A stretch of DNA of 64,000 bases from the NCBI RefSeq assembly GCF_001439695.1, contig NZ_JYLL01000003.1:1-64000 (forward strand). Direction: 5' to 3'. The notes below the pieces were generated by a model, which made no database searches, was not told the origin of the DNA, and saw only the letters and a list, made by a program, of their open reading frames with translations. A program made the translations under genes and the position numbers. This DNA is from Pseudomonas veronii. Lineage in GTDB: Bacteria; Pseudomonadota; Gammaproteobacteria; Pseudomonadales; Pseudomonadaceae. Positions 17,633 through 26,929 of this stretch are shown piece after piece (positions within the stretch are counted from its first letter, which is position 1; the number at the start of each line of letters is the position of its first letter).

Positions 17633-18886
17633 TCAGCGATAAACCGGGAAATCAGCGCACAGGGCCGACACGCGCTTGGCCACGTCGGCCTCGACATCGG
17701 CGTCGCCGAGGTTGTCGAGGATGTCGCAGATCCAGCCGGCCAACTCGATGCATTGCGGCACCTTGAAACCGCGCGTGGTCACCGCCGGCGTGCCGATACG
17801 CAGGCCCGACGTCACGAACGGCGACTGCGGGTCATTCGGCACGGCGTTCTTGTTGACGGTGATGTGGGCGCGACCGAGGGCGGCGTCCGCGTCTTTACCG
17901 GTGAGGCCCTGGCGAATCAGGCTGACCAGGAACAGATGGTTATCGGTGCCGCCGGACACTACATCGTAGCCGCGTTTGATAAACACGCCGGCCATGGCCT
18001 GGGCGTTGTCGATCACTTGCTGCTGATAGGCCTTGAAGCCAGGCTCCTGGGCTTCCTTGAAGCACACCGCCTTGCCGGCGATGACGTGCATCAGCGGGCC
18101 GCCCTGGGCGCCAGGGAATACAGCGGCGTTGAGTTTCTTTTCGATCGTTTCGTTGGCACGCGCCAGAATCAGGCCGCCACGCGGACCGCGCAGGGTCTTG
18201 TGGGTGGTGGTGGTGACCACGTCGGCGTAAGGCAGCGGGTTCGGGTACAGACCGGCGGCCACCAGGCCGGCGACGTGGGCCATGTCGACGAACAGCAGCG
18301 CACCGACCTTGTCGGCGATCTGACGAAAGCGTGGGAAATCCAGGGTCTTGGAGTAGGCGGAAAAACCGGCCACCACCATCTTCGGCTGGTGCTCCACGGC
18401 CAGGCGCTCGACTTCGTCGTAGTCGATCAGCCCGGTGTCGGTGTTGATGCCGTATTGCACCGCGTTGTACAGCTTGCCCGAGGACGACACTTTGGCGCCG
18501 TGGGTCAGGTGGCCGCCGTGGGCCAGGCTCATGCCGAGGATGGTGTCACCGGCGTTCAACAGCGCCAGGTACACCGCGCTGTTGGCGGATGAGCCGGAAT
18601 GCGGCTGCACGTTGGCGTAGTCGGCGCCGAACAACTGCTTGGCGCGCTCGATGGCCAGGGCTTCGACCTTGTCCACATGCTCGCAACCACCGTAGTAGCG
18701 CTTGCCCGGGTAGCCTTCGGCGTACTTGTTGGTCAGGCCGCTGCCCTGGGCTTGCATCACGCGCTTGCTGGTGTAGTTCTCCGACGCGATCAGCTCGATA
18801 TGATCTTCCTGCCGCTGCTCCTCGGCATTCATCGCCGCGAGCAGTGCATCGTCATAACCCTGGATCTGGTCTTGTTTGCTGAACAT
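17633..18886 (-). CDS. glyA: Serine hydroxymethyltransferase
   Basis: 417 residues with the PLP lysine in [28 protein letters not shown], and the canonical full length. It interconverts glycine plus methylene-THF with serine and THF, using both products of sarcosine oxidation. This is the sox-linked paralogue (glyA1 position in P. aeruginosa), first in the string glyA-soxBDAG-purU-fdhA. GGGAGAG stands before the ATG. Control by GbdR is expected from the known regulon; I could not find a clear binding site upstream. Confidence 0.97.
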   Translation of the reverse strand: MFSKQDQIQGYDDALLAAMNAEEQRQEDHIELIASENYTSKRVMQAQGSGLTNKYAEGYPGKRYYGGCEHVDKVEALAIERAKQLFGADYANVQPHSGSSANSAVYLALLNAGDTILGMSLAHGGHLTHGAKVSSSGKLYNAVQYGINTDTGLIDYDEVERLAVEHQPKMVVAGFSAYSKTLDFPRFRQIADKVGALLFVDMAHVAGLVAAGLYPNPLPYADVVTTTTHKTLRGPRGGLILARANETIEKKLNAAVFPGAQGGPLMHVIAGKAVCFKEAQEPGFKAYQQQVIDNAQAMAGVFIKRGYDVVSGGTDNHLFLVSLIRQGLTGKDADAALGRAHITVNKNAVPNDPQSPFVTSGLRIGTPAVTTRGFKVPQCIELAGWICDILDNLGDADVEADVAKRVSALCADFPVYR

Positions 18887-19029
18887 CGCGTCTCTCCCAG
18901 CCTTTCGTATTGTTAAGGCCCGTGCAGGGCCCTTTGATGCGATGGTAGGGCTGGCGCCGGCAGGTCAAATGCCTACGGACGCCACGCAAAGGTGCGTTTA
19001 CGACATTGCTGGAACAACGCAGAACAAAT

Positions 19030-19147
19030 GTGGGAGGGGCGGTGCGACGGTTCGACTTGCCCCCGATAGCGGTGGATCAGCTTGCACATGCCGTGGCTGA
19101 CACACCGCTATCGGGGGCAAGTCGAACCGTCGCACCGCCCCTCCCAC
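19030..19147. repeat. REPIN with a variant, extended hairpin in both arms
   Basis: Arms 19030-19074 and 19103-19147 are inverted copies. Each contains an additional GGTGCGACGGTTCGA-type segment where the normal REP has GGGCTTG, and the change is symmetrical in both arms. Position is upstream of glyA and downstream of the TraX-like gene. Confidence 0.9.
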
Positions 19148-19152
19148 ACTGA

Positions 19153-19881
19153 TTAGGCGATGATTTGACGGACGAGTAGCAGCAGCAGGAAATGCACAGG
19201 ATAGAGGGCATAGGCCCAGCGCCGCATTGCCGGCGGCGTGGCGTTTTTGACATGTCGCAACAGGACCAGGCCGGCCAATGGCGCGATCAGGCATGCCGCC
19301 AACCCCATCCGCGCCACCGGCGTGCCGCTATCGAGCAGAATCTGCCATTGATTGGCTGCCACACACAGCAGCCCCGGAAATACGCTGAAATACCATCGCC
19401 GACGAAACACCAACACCATCGCCCACGGCAGCAATACACCGAAGAAACCGAACATCAGCTGCGTGGAAAACACAGCGCCTATCGCCAGGGCAATCAGCGC
19501 CAATCCTCGATCAACCAGCGCCTTCTGCTGCCATCCTCGGGCAACCAGCAGGCCCAACGCCAAGGTGGGCAACACATTCAACGTATCGGCATCTTCGATG
19601 AACAGCCGGTACGGCACTTCACTGATCAGGCTGAACAACAGCAACCAGCCCAGGTAACGCCAGCGGCCGCTCACCGGCGCGTCTCGCACCCGATGCACAT
19701 TCGCCGCAATCGCCAGGCAAAACCACGGGAACGCCAGGCGCCCCGGCACATACAGGCCATCCAGGCTCAACCCGACATAACGCAAGTGGTCCAGCACCAT
19801 GCTCAGCAGCGCCAGCCACTTGAGCAAATCCAAGGCGCCATCGCGGACACGTCCGACAGGAATCGTTTCAGTAGCGTGCAT
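19153..19881 (-). CDS. TraX-family membrane protein
   Basis: 242 residues with about seven to eight hydrophobic segments and the N-terminal pattern DLLKWLALLSMVLDHLRYV characteristic of TraX-like acyltransferase-fold proteins. F-plasmid TraX acetylates pilin; chromosomal homologues are of unknown substrate. ATG 19881 is chosen because GGGGAA precedes it. It is divergent from threonine aldolase. Confidence 0.8.
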   Translation of the reverse strand: MHATETIPVGRVRDGALDLLKWLALLSMVLDHLRYVGLSLDGLYVPGRLAFPWFCLAIAANVHRVRDAPVSGRWRYLGWLLLFSLISEVPYRLFIEDADTLNVLPTLALGLLVARGWQQKALVDRGLALIALAIGAVFSTQLMFGFFGVLLPWAMVLVFRRRWYFSVFPGLLCVAANQWQILLDSGTPVARMGLAACLIAPLAGLVLLRHVKNATPPAMRRWAYALYPVHFLLLLLVRQIIA

Positions 19882-19971
19882 AATTCCCCAGTGACTTTGC
19901 ATTTACAGTGCGTGTGCACCCCGGACAATCTTGGTTAAAGTGTGCACCAACATCGACCACAGGAATGGGCC

Positions 19972-21012
19972 ATGACCGACAAGAGCCAACAATTCGCCAG
20001 CGATAACTATTCCGGCATCTGCCCGGAAGCCTGGGCTGCCATGGAACAAGCCAACCACGGCCATCAGCGCGCCTATGGCGATGACGAATGGACCCACCGC
20101 GCCGCCGACGGTTTCCGCAACCTGTTCGAGACCGACTGCGAAGTGTTCTTCGCCTTCAACGGCACCGCCGCCAACTCCCTGGCGCTGTCGTCGCTGTGCC
20201 AGAGCTACCATAGCGTGATCTGCTCGGAAACCGCCCACGTCGAGACCGACGAATGCGGCGCCCCGGAGTTTTTCTCCAACGGTTCCAAGCTGCTCACCGC
20301 GCGCACCGAAAACGGCAAGCTGACCCCGGAATCGATCCGCGAGATCGCCCTCAAGCGCCAGGACATCCATTACCCCAAACCCCGCGTGGTGACGCTGACC
20401 CAGGCCACTGAAGTCGGCAGCGTGTACACCCCGGACGAAATCCGCGCCATCAGCGCCACCTGCAAAGAGCTCGGCCTGAACCTGCACATGGACGGCGCGC
20501 GCTTCGCCAACGCCTGCGCGTTCCTCGGCTGTTCGCCGGCCGACCTGACCTGGAAAGCCGGGGTGGATGTGTTGTGCTTCGGCGGCACGAAAAACGGCAT
20601 GGCCGTGGGCGAAGCGATTCTGTTCTTCAACCGCGCACTGGCCGAAGACTTCGACTACCGCTGCAAACAGGCCGGCCAGCTCGCGTCGAAGATGCGCTTC
20701 CTCTCTGCGCCGTGGGTGGGCCTGCTGGAAAACGACGCCTGGCTCAAACACGCGCGCCACGCCAACCACTGCGCGCAGTTGTTGAGCAGCCTGGTGGCGG
20801 ATATTCCCGGCGTGGAATTGATGTTCCCGGTGCAGGCCAACGGCGTGTTCCTGCAACTCTCGGAACCGGCGATCGCCGCGCTGACGGCCAAGGGCTGGCG
20901 CTTCTACACCTTCATCGGCAAAGGCGGCGCGCGCTTCATGTGTGCGTGGGACACCGAGGAAGAACGCGTGCGCGAACTGGCGGCGGATATTCGCGAAGTG
21001 ATGGGCGCGTGA
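19972..21012 (+). CDS. ltaE: Low-specificity L-threonine aldolase
   Basis: 346 residues of the beta-eliminating-lyase/PLP fold. The PLP lysine is in CFGGTKNGMAVGEA; HMDGARFANA gives the PLP Asp. It cleaves L-threonine or allo-threonine to glycine and acetaldehyde. It lies near glyA-sox, as ltaA does in P. aeruginosa, so it is probably part of the glycine/serine branch of betaine use. The start at 19972 has AGGAA upstream. Confidence 0.92.
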   Translation: MTDKSQQFASDNYSGICPEAWAAMEQANHGHQRAYGDDEWTHRAADGFRNLFETDCEVFFAFNGTAANSLALSSLCQSYHSVICSETAHVETDECGAPEFFSNGSKLLTARTENGKLTPESIREIALKRQDIHYPKPRVVTLTQATEVGSVYTPDEIRAISATCKELGLNLHMDGARFANACAFLGCSPADLTWKAGVDVLCFGGTKNGMAVGEAILFFNRALAEDFDYRCKQAGQLASKMRFLSAPWVGLLENDAWLKHARHANHCAQLLSSLVADIPGVELMFPVQANGVFLQLSEPAIAALTAKGWRFYTFIGKGGARFMCAWDTEEERVRELAADIREVMGA

Positions 21013-21127
21013 AACGACGGCCCGCGTCGCAGGCTCATGACCTGCGACGCGGGCCTGCAGCAACTTGCAGGCTCATGATTTAACGCCCAGCGCCTACCGC
21101 TCGCGCATCTCGCTCACACACGTATGC

Positions 21128-22945
21128 TCACAAGGCCTTCGGCTGAAGCGCTTGCCATTCATCAATAGGGCCACGGTTGGTGAGAAGGGTCCCGCCGTTG
21201 AATTTCACCGCCAGTTTATTTACCGCGTTCAAGGCCGTCGTCACCGCCCCTTCCGCCCAGCCTCCCGTCCACGAAACATCGTCACCCGCAAGAATGAAGC
21301 CGTCGGGGTTCGCGCTCGACACACCGTTCATGAACTGAGAAAACAACAAGCGCTGGTACTCGTACTGTCCCGGCAGGTTCATTTTGAACGCGCACAGGAA
21401 AAACGGCTGCTCTTCCCAGTTGATTTCAACAAACGGGTTGGTCATGCCGAACTCAGCGGCCAGATTCAACTGATGAGGGGCATACACGCTGTCCAGCAGG
21501 GTTGTGCATAACTGCACGTGGGACGGCAGCGGCGCACTGCGATCACCCAGGAATTTGAGGGCGTCATCATTCCAGGTGTAAGACAAAAACAGGCCACTGC
21601 CGTTGTGAGGCCCCTGGCTCTCGCTATAGTCCAGCAGGTAGGTGCCGCGGGTGATTCGATCCGACAACGTCACACTCATCCTGTACTGCGAATCAGCCTC
21701 CATATCGGTCCAGAACGGTCGTTTGGTTTGCGCGAAGATTTTTGCCGACTGCATGTAATGGGTGTACATCACCGCTTCCCATTCCTTGCCGGATAACAGG
21801 TCATTCATCGCGTTGAAGCGGGCAGCGCCATCCATATAACGGAATTTGTCGAGGACCCGTTTGTGCGGGGTATAGACCACGGCAGGAAAGGTGTATTGGC
21901 GGTCGCTTCCCAGATTGTGATCAAACACCCACACGTCGAACTGGCCATCCGGCCGACGTAGGATCTGCCGCACTTCCTGTTTCAAAGGCTGAGCGATGAC
22001 CTGGGTAGTCAGGCCTTGGACGGTGGTGCCCGCAGGCCAATGGACCATGGCGTCGCCGAAGGTATCCGGGGCACGCGTCCACAGCCGGTTTGGCAGCTCG
22101 CTGGAGCCGTCATACATCAGCTTGTGGTTGGTATCCAACCCGGTATACAGCACCCGTAACACCTCCAGGAAGCAGTTCGGGTAATCGGTATTCCAGCCGC
22201 CAGTGCCGAAGCCGATCTGGCCGAACAGATCGATATCTTCGCGACTCCAACCCGCCTGCTCGACCATCGCGGCAAAAAAACTGAGGTTGTCCCAACCCGC
22301 ATCAAGGATCGCGTTCCACAAGGCTTTGATCCGGGCCTGATCAAGGCTGCCCTCGGACATTGCCGCTTCCATCTCAGTGAACTTGATCGGGTCCTGCTCA
22401 AGAAATACTTCGAATAGCTTGCGCTCGATCTCGGCGTAATCAACCGGCAGATTATCGCCTTCGTAATAAACCTGTTTTTGCTGGTAGTCGACGACCGTGC
22501 TGGGGGTAAAAGGCGACCCCGGATTGGGAAAATCCGTCGAGTTGGCCCGCATGCCAACTTTGTCGAAATAGTGCATCAACGCCTTGCCTGAAACAGGAAA
22601 GCGCATGGCACCCATTTCGCAGATAACACTGTTATCCGGATCTTGCGGATCACCCGCCACATAGGAATACAGGCGCCCACCGATGCGGCCACTGGCCTCT
22701 ACTACCACCGGGTGCAACCCCATGCGCATGGCTTCATAGGCCGCGACCATTCCAGCGACGCCGGCGCCGACGATCAAGACCTGCTTGCCATAGGCCTGGC
22801 GGGATACCTGCGCCAACGGCGTGCCTAAACTGTCAGCCGTTTCAAGAAACCGGGCGTAATGAAAAGGAAAGTCCGGAACAAGTGCAGTGACATTCTTGGC
22901 AAGCAAGCGCGCTGCGCCTTTACTGCGGGAGGGGATAGCAGACAT
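21128..22945 (-). CDS. Flavin amine oxidase / amino-acid 2-monooxygenase family protein
   Basis: 605 residues. The FAD dinucleotide motif is VLIVGAGVAGMVAAYEAMRM followed by VVVEASGRIGGRLYSY, and the C-terminal FAD block is GFILAGDDVSWTGGWAEGA. EMGAMRFPVSGKALMHYFDKVG and FGQIGFGTGGWNTDYPN are shared with lysine 2-monooxygenase (DavB) and tryptophan/phenylalanine 2-monooxygenases, which convert an amino acid to the shortened amide. The substrate cannot be told from sequence. Divergent neighbours are an NCS1 permease and a nitrilase-family amidase, a fitting set for uptake and amide hydrolysis. Confidence 0.8.
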   Translation of the reverse strand: MSAIPSRSKGAARLLAKNVTALVPDFPFHYARFLETADSLGTPLAQVSRQAYGKQVLIVGAGVAGMVAAYEAMRMGLHPVVVEASGRIGGRLYSYVAGDPQDPDNSVICEMGAMRFPVSGKALMHYFDKVGMRANSTDFPNPGSPFTPSTVVDYQQKQVYYEGDNLPVDYAEIERKLFEVFLEQDPIKFTEMEAAMSEGSLDQARIKALWNAILDAGWDNLSFFAAMVEQAGWSREDIDLFGQIGFGTGGWNTDYPNCFLEVLRVLYTGLDTNHKLMYDGSSELPNRLWTRAPDTFGDAMVHWPAGTTVQGLTTQVIAQPLKQEVRQILRRPDGQFDVWVFDHNLGSDRQYTFPAVVYTPHKRVLDKFRYMDGAARFNAMNDLLSGKEWEAVMYTHYMQSAKIFAQTKRPFWTDMEADSQYRMSVTLSDRITRGTYLLDYSESQGPHNGSGLFLSYTWNDDALKFLGDRSAPLPSHVQLCTTLLDSVYAPHQLNLAAEFGMTNPFVEINWEEQPFFLCAFKMNLPGQYEYQRLLFSQFMNGVSSANPDGFILAGDDVSWTGGWAEGAVTTALNAVNKLAVKFNGGTLLTNRGPIDEWQALQPKAL

Positions 22946-23216
22946 GGCAATCGTCCTTGGTATGTAATCAGGACGTCCACCTACTGCTTCAATGCGAAGG
23001 GCGAATACGACGTATGTGCTGCTCAGCGTAGATAATTGTAGGAAATGGCTCTATATCACTTGGAAATAAAAAGCCAATGCGTAATACAAGCCTTGCTTCA
23101 GAAGGCTTCAGGCAATCAGTTCAGAAATTCGTGAAGTGATTATTTGCAAATGCCGATTCAATAATCTTTTTAGTTACAAGACTCTTCATAGTCTCACTTA
23201 ATAAAAACAGACCGTG
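22946..23216. promoter_or_regulatory. Divergent promoter region, monooxygenase / permease
   Basis: A 271 bp, comparatively AT-rich gap between divergent starts. It must hold promoters for both directions. I see no clear repeat, REP or operator dyad that I can name. Confidence 0.4.
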
Positions 23217-24668
23217 ATGCCTATGAACACGCCCCCCAACCGTTCGGCTGCTCCGCCATCCACCACACTGAAAATCGAAACCCGCTCCATTGACTACGTG
23301 CCGCGCAATGAACGCCACGGCAAGGTCTGGCATCAGGCGCCGTTCTGGTTCACCGGTAACTTCGTACTGACCACCCTGGTCACCGGGTTTACCGGCGCAG
23401 CGTTGGGGCTGAGCCTGGTGTACGCGATCCTGGCGATTGTCATCGGCGTGTGCCTGGGCACGTTCGCCATGGCATTCCACGCCAACCAGGGGCCGCGCAT
23501 GGGTTTGCCGCAGATGATCCAGTCGCGGGCACAGTTCGGCCTGCGCGGGGCAATCGTGCCCTTTATCGCGGTGGTGTTCGTGTACATCGGCTTTAACGTG
23601 TTCAACGTGATTCTGGCGACCGACGCCATCAATACCGTGCTGCCCGGCAACCGCGCCCCGTGGTACGCCTTGATGATCATCCTGGCCGTGGTGATTGCCG
23701 TGATCGGCCACAACCTCCTGCACACCGTGCAACGCTGGCTGACCTACGTGATGATCAGTGTGTTCGCGGTCCTCACGGTCGCTGCCGTGATGAACCTGCA
23801 GGCCAACGCGGCGGTGGTCGACGCGCATTTTTCCTGGTCGGCCTTTCTGATCCAGCTTTCAGCCGCTGCCGGTTACCAGATCAGCTACGCCGTCTATGTC
23901 TCGGACTACTCGCGCTACCTGCCCCATGACACGCCGTCGCGCAGGGTCATCACCTGGACGTACCTGGGGGCTGCCAGTTCGGCACTGTGGCTGATGTCGC
24001 TGGGGGCGTTTCTCGCCTCGGCGCTGCCCTCACCCGACGCCATCGGCAGCGTGCAGGCGGTGGGCAACCAACTGCTTCCAGGGTTTGGCACCTTTACCGT
24101 GTTGATCGCAGTACCCGCGCTGGTTGGCATCATGGCGGTCAACTGTTACGGCGCCATGCTGACCGGTATCAGCGCGATTGACGGCTTCGTGTCGATCAAA
24201 CCGGGCATCAAAGGGCGCATCGTGGGGATCAGCCTGGTGGGCGGGGTGATTTTCGCCATCGCCTTGAGTATCCCGCAGAGCTACCTGGAGAGTTTCAATA
24301 CCTTCGTCTTGCTGATGCTGTATTTCCTGGTGCCGTGGACCGCCGTCAACCTCGCGGACTTCTATGTTGTCCGCAAGGGGCAATACGCAATCAGCGACAT
24401 CTTCAACCCGGACGGGATCTACGGCCGCTGGTCGGGTGCCGGGCTTGTTTCCTATTTCCTCGGCCTGGGGGCGATGACACCGTTCATCTCCCTGGGGTTT
24501 TACCAAGGGCCCATCGCGAAGGCCTTGGACGGGGCTGATATTGCATTCGTAGTAGGCCTGGCAGTTTCTGCGATTGCCTACTGCCTGCTGTCGTGTACGC
24601 GTGACCTGACCGCTGAGCAACGCGCAATTGAAGCCAGCGAACGCCTGTTTGAAGGCGATGAGTCATGA
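23217..24668 (+). CDS. NCS1-family nucleobase:cation symporter
   Basis: About 483 residues with twelve predicted membrane helices and the NCS1 (purine/cytosine/allantoin/thiamine permease) features: GPRMGLPQMIQSRAQFG, AVVFVYIGFNVFNVILA, YQISYAVYVSDYSRYLP and VPWTAVNLADFYVVRKG. It should import a small nitrogenous substrate with a cation; which one is unknown. Start is ATG 23217 or ATG 23223; the Shine-Dalgarno sequence is poor for both. It overlaps the amidase gene by four bases. Confidence 0.85.
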   Translation: MPMNTPPNRSAAPPSTTLKIETRSIDYVPRNERHGKVWHQAPFWFTGNFVLTTLVTGFTGAALGLSLVYAILAIVIGVCLGTFAMAFHANQGPRMGLPQMIQSRAQFGLRGAIVPFIAVVFVYIGFNVFNVILATDAINTVLPGNRAPWYALMIILAVVIAVIGHNLLHTVQRWLTYVMISVFAVLTVAAVMNLQANAAVVDAHFSWSAFLIQLSAAAGYQISYAVYVSDYSRYLPHDTPSRRVITWTYLGAASSALWLMSLGAFLASALPSPDAIGSVQAVGNQLLPGFGTFTVLIAVPALVGIMAVNCYGAMLTGISAIDGFVSIKPGIKGRIVGISLVGGVIFAIALSIPQSYLESFNTFVLLMLYFLVPWTAVNLADFYVVRKGQYAISDIFNPDGIYGRWSGAGLVSYFLGLGAMTPFISLGFYQGPIAKALDGADIAFVVGLAVSAIAYCLLSCTRDLTAEQRAIEASERLFEGDES

Positions 24669-25480
24669 CACCGATACGCGTTGTCTGCCATCAGTTGGCG
24701 CCGCGCCTGGGCGACGCCGACGACAACCGTCGCCTGAGTGAAACGGCGATCCGTGGCGCGGCCAGCCTGGGTGCCCACGTGGTGGTGCTGCCCGAACTCA
24801 TGCAAAGCGGCTACGCGTTCAATGACCTGGCAGAGGCCAGGGCGGTGTCGGAACCGCTCGATGGCCCGACGCTGAGTCTGTGGAGAACCCTGGCTATCGA
24901 GTTGGGCTTGATCGTCGTCGCGGGCTTCTGCGAGCGCCTGAGTGCCGGCCAAGTGGCCAACAGCGCCGCGCTGATTGAGCCCGACGGTAGGCTGACGGTA
25001 TACCGCAAGGCGCATCTGTGGGACCGCGAAAAGCTGATCTTCACCGCCGGCACTGCCCCGCCGCCGCTGGTGGAAACGGCTGTCGGGCGCATTGGCGTGG
25101 TGATCTGCTACGACCTCGAGCTGCCCGAGTGGGTCCGCCTGGCGGCCCTGGCCGGTACCGACCTGCTGTGCGCGCCAGTGAATTGGCCGGACAGCCCACG
25201 GCCCGCCGCCGAGCGCCCAGGCGAAATCGTCCGCGTGCAGGCCAACGCGGCGGTCAATCGGATGTTTATCGCCGCGTGTGATCGATACGGTGAGGAGCGC
25301 GGTGTGAATTGGGTGGGCGGCTCAGTCATTGTCGATGCGGACGGCTATCCGCTGGCCGGCGGGGTTTCCCATCAACAAGAACAGCGCCTGGTCGCCGACC
25401 TGCCGCTGCTACAGGCGCGGAACAAACACATTAGCGAGCATAACCACGTTCATCTGGACCGCCGCCCAGGGCTGTACTGA
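24665..25480 (+). CDS. Carbon-nitrogen hydrolase, nitrilase superfamily amidase
   Basis: 271 residues with the Glu-Lys-Cys triad of the superfamily: Glu in VVLPELMQSGY, Lys in YRKAHLWDREK, Cys in VVICYDLELPEW. This fold hydrolyses amides or N-carbamoyl groups. The start overlaps the permease stop (ATGA), so the two are cotranslated. Next to a putative amino-acid monooxygenase, the natural guess is hydrolysis of the amide product, as DavA does after DavB. The alternative is a carbamoyl or ureide substrate imported by the permease. Confidence 0.85.
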   Translation: MTPIRVVCHQLAPRLGDADDNRRLSETAIRGAASLGAHVVVLPELMQSGYAFNDLAEARAVSEPLDGPTLSLWRTLAIELGLIVVAGFCERLSAGQVANSAALIEPDGRLTVYRKAHLWDREKLIFTAGTAPPPLVETAVGRIGVVICYDLELPEWVRLAALAGTDLLCAPVNWPDSPRPAAERPGEIVRVQANAAVNRMFIAACDRYGEERGVNWVGGSVIVDADGYPLAGGVSHQQEQRLVADLPLLQARNKHISEHNHVHLDRRPGLY

Positions 25481-25533
25481 AACGCCTGGCGCCCGCGCAG
25501 GGCTGTACTGAAACGCCTGGCGCCCGCGCAGGG
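25468..25533. repeat. 31-bp direct duplication over the stop codon of the amidase gene
   Basis: The segment beginning AGGGCTGTACTGAAACGCC at 25468 is repeated exactly 31 bp later at 25499. The first copy encodes the last residues GLY and the TGA stop; the second is noncoding. The GC-rich end of the second copy can form a small GCGCCC/GGGCGC hairpin. Confidence 0.9.
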
Positions 25534-25546
25534 CGCATGGGCGTGC

Positions 25547-26647
25547 CTAGAACTCAATCCGCACGTCGCCCTTCGGCACGCTGCAGCACGACAGGATGTA
25601 GCCCTCGGCTTCGTCTTCCTCGGTAATCCCGCCGTTGTGGTCCATCTCGACCTCGCCGCCCAGCTTGAGCACCTTGCATGTGCCGCAAATCCCCATGCCG
25701 CAGGCCTTGGGAATCAGCAGGCCGAGCTTGGCCGCAGCGGCGTGGACGGTTTCGCCCGGCGCCACGCGGATGCTCTTGCCCGAGGTGATGAACTCGACCT
25801 GATGCAGGTCCGCCAGGTCGATTTCCGGCGCATCGGCGGCTTGTTCGGCCTGTTCCACCGCATCGGCGCGGGCTTCCGCTGGCGTCGCGCCGAAGGACTC
25901 TTCGTGATAACGCGTCATGTCGAAACCGGCGGCTTCCAGCAGGCGCTTCACTGCGGTCATGTACGGCGTGGGGCCGCAGCAGAACACTTCGCGCTCCAGG
26001 AAGTCCGGCACCATCAATTCGAGCATCTTGTGGTTCAGGTAACCGCGATACCCGGCCCAGGGCTCGCCCAGGCCGTGCTTCTCGCAGATCAGGTGCAGGC
26101 TGAAGTTGTCGATCCGCGAGGCCATGTGCTCCAGCTCGCGGTGGTAGATGATGTCTTTGGGCGAGCGCGCGCTGTGGATAAACGTCATGTCGACGTTGGC
26201 GTTGGTGTCGTAGAACCAGCGCGCCATGGACATCACCGGGGTAATGCCGACGCCGCCGCTGAGGTACAGCACCTTCGGACTTGGGAAGTCGATGGCATTG
26301 AACAGCCCGACCGGCCCGTGGACCGCCAGCTCCTGGCCCTCGTGCAGGGTGTCGTGCAGCCAGTTGGAGACCTTGCCGCCCGGCACGCGCTTGATCGTCA
26401 CCGAGAAGCTGTAAGGCACCGACGGCGAGCTGGAGATGGTGTAGGAACGCATGATCGGCTGGCCGTCGATTTCCAGCTCCAGGGTGACGAACTGCCCCGG
26501 CTTGAAAAAGAACAGGATCGGCTGGTCGGCCATGAAGCAGAAGGTGCGAACGTCCCAGGTTTCCTGGATGACTTTGACGCAACGGACAATGTGCCGACCA
26601 TTGGCCCAGGTCTGGGTGGTTACCGGATTCAGGAAGTTACTGGACAT
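25547..26647 (-). CDS. gbcB: Glycine betaine demethylase, reductase subunit GbcB
   Basis: 366 residues: flavin-binding domain (MRSYTISSSPS), NAD-binding domain (LYLSGGVGITPVMSMARW, FCCGPTPYM) and a C-terminal 2Fe-2S ferredoxin domain (CGMGICGTCK ... CC). It passes electrons from NAD(P)H to the Rieske oxygenase GbcA. ATG 26647 with GGAG upstream is chosen over ATG 26659. It is divergent from gbcA across 282 bp, so both are likely controlled together. Confidence 0.95.
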   Translation of the reverse strand: MSSNFLNPVTTQTWANGRHIVRCVKVIQETWDVRTFCFMADQPILFFFKPGQFVTLELEIDGQPIMRSYTISSSPSVPYSFSVTIKRVPGGKVSNWLHDTLHEGQELAVHGPVGLFNAIDFPSPKVLYLSGGVGITPVMSMARWFYDTNANVDMTFIHSARSPKDIIYHRELEHMASRIDNFSLHLICEKHGLGEPWAGYRGYLNHKMLELMVPDFLEREVFCCGPTPYMTAVKRLLEAAGFDMTRYHEESFGATPAEARADAVEQAEQAADAPEIDLADLHQVEFITSGKSIRVAPGETVHAAAAKLGLLIPKACGMGICGTCKVLKLGGEVEMDHNGGITEEDEAEGYILSCCSVPKGDVRIEF

Positions 26648-26929
26648 GCTGTTCTCCACCGCCGAGGCTCGGCCTTATGGTGGCGATTCTGCGTAACGCG
26701 AGAACCACCCATTTACCTATCTGCGACATTCACATACTTATCGCGACCAGCCCCCAACGACAGGGGGTTGCGCGTCGGGAACAGATTGGGCCATGTCGCC
26801 CATGGATAAGGTTCACCGCAACGGCGGCCGCACACTCGCTGCCAACAACGACACTTTCTTTACGCCTTGCACTGCACTAACCGTAGCCACTTTCGCCGGC
26901 CACACAGAATGGCCATGAGGACACACACG
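26648..26929. promoter_or_regulatory. gbcB-gbcA divergent control region with GCGAC direct repeat
   Basis: Two half-sites, TCTGCGACA (GCGAC at 26723-26727) and ATCGCGACC (GCGAC at 26743-26747), lie in the same orientation 20 bp apart. Two helical turns is the usual spacing of AraC-type regulator sites. GbdR is known to activate gbcA and gbcB, so this is my candidate GbdR site. The identity of the site is inference. Confidence 0.45.
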
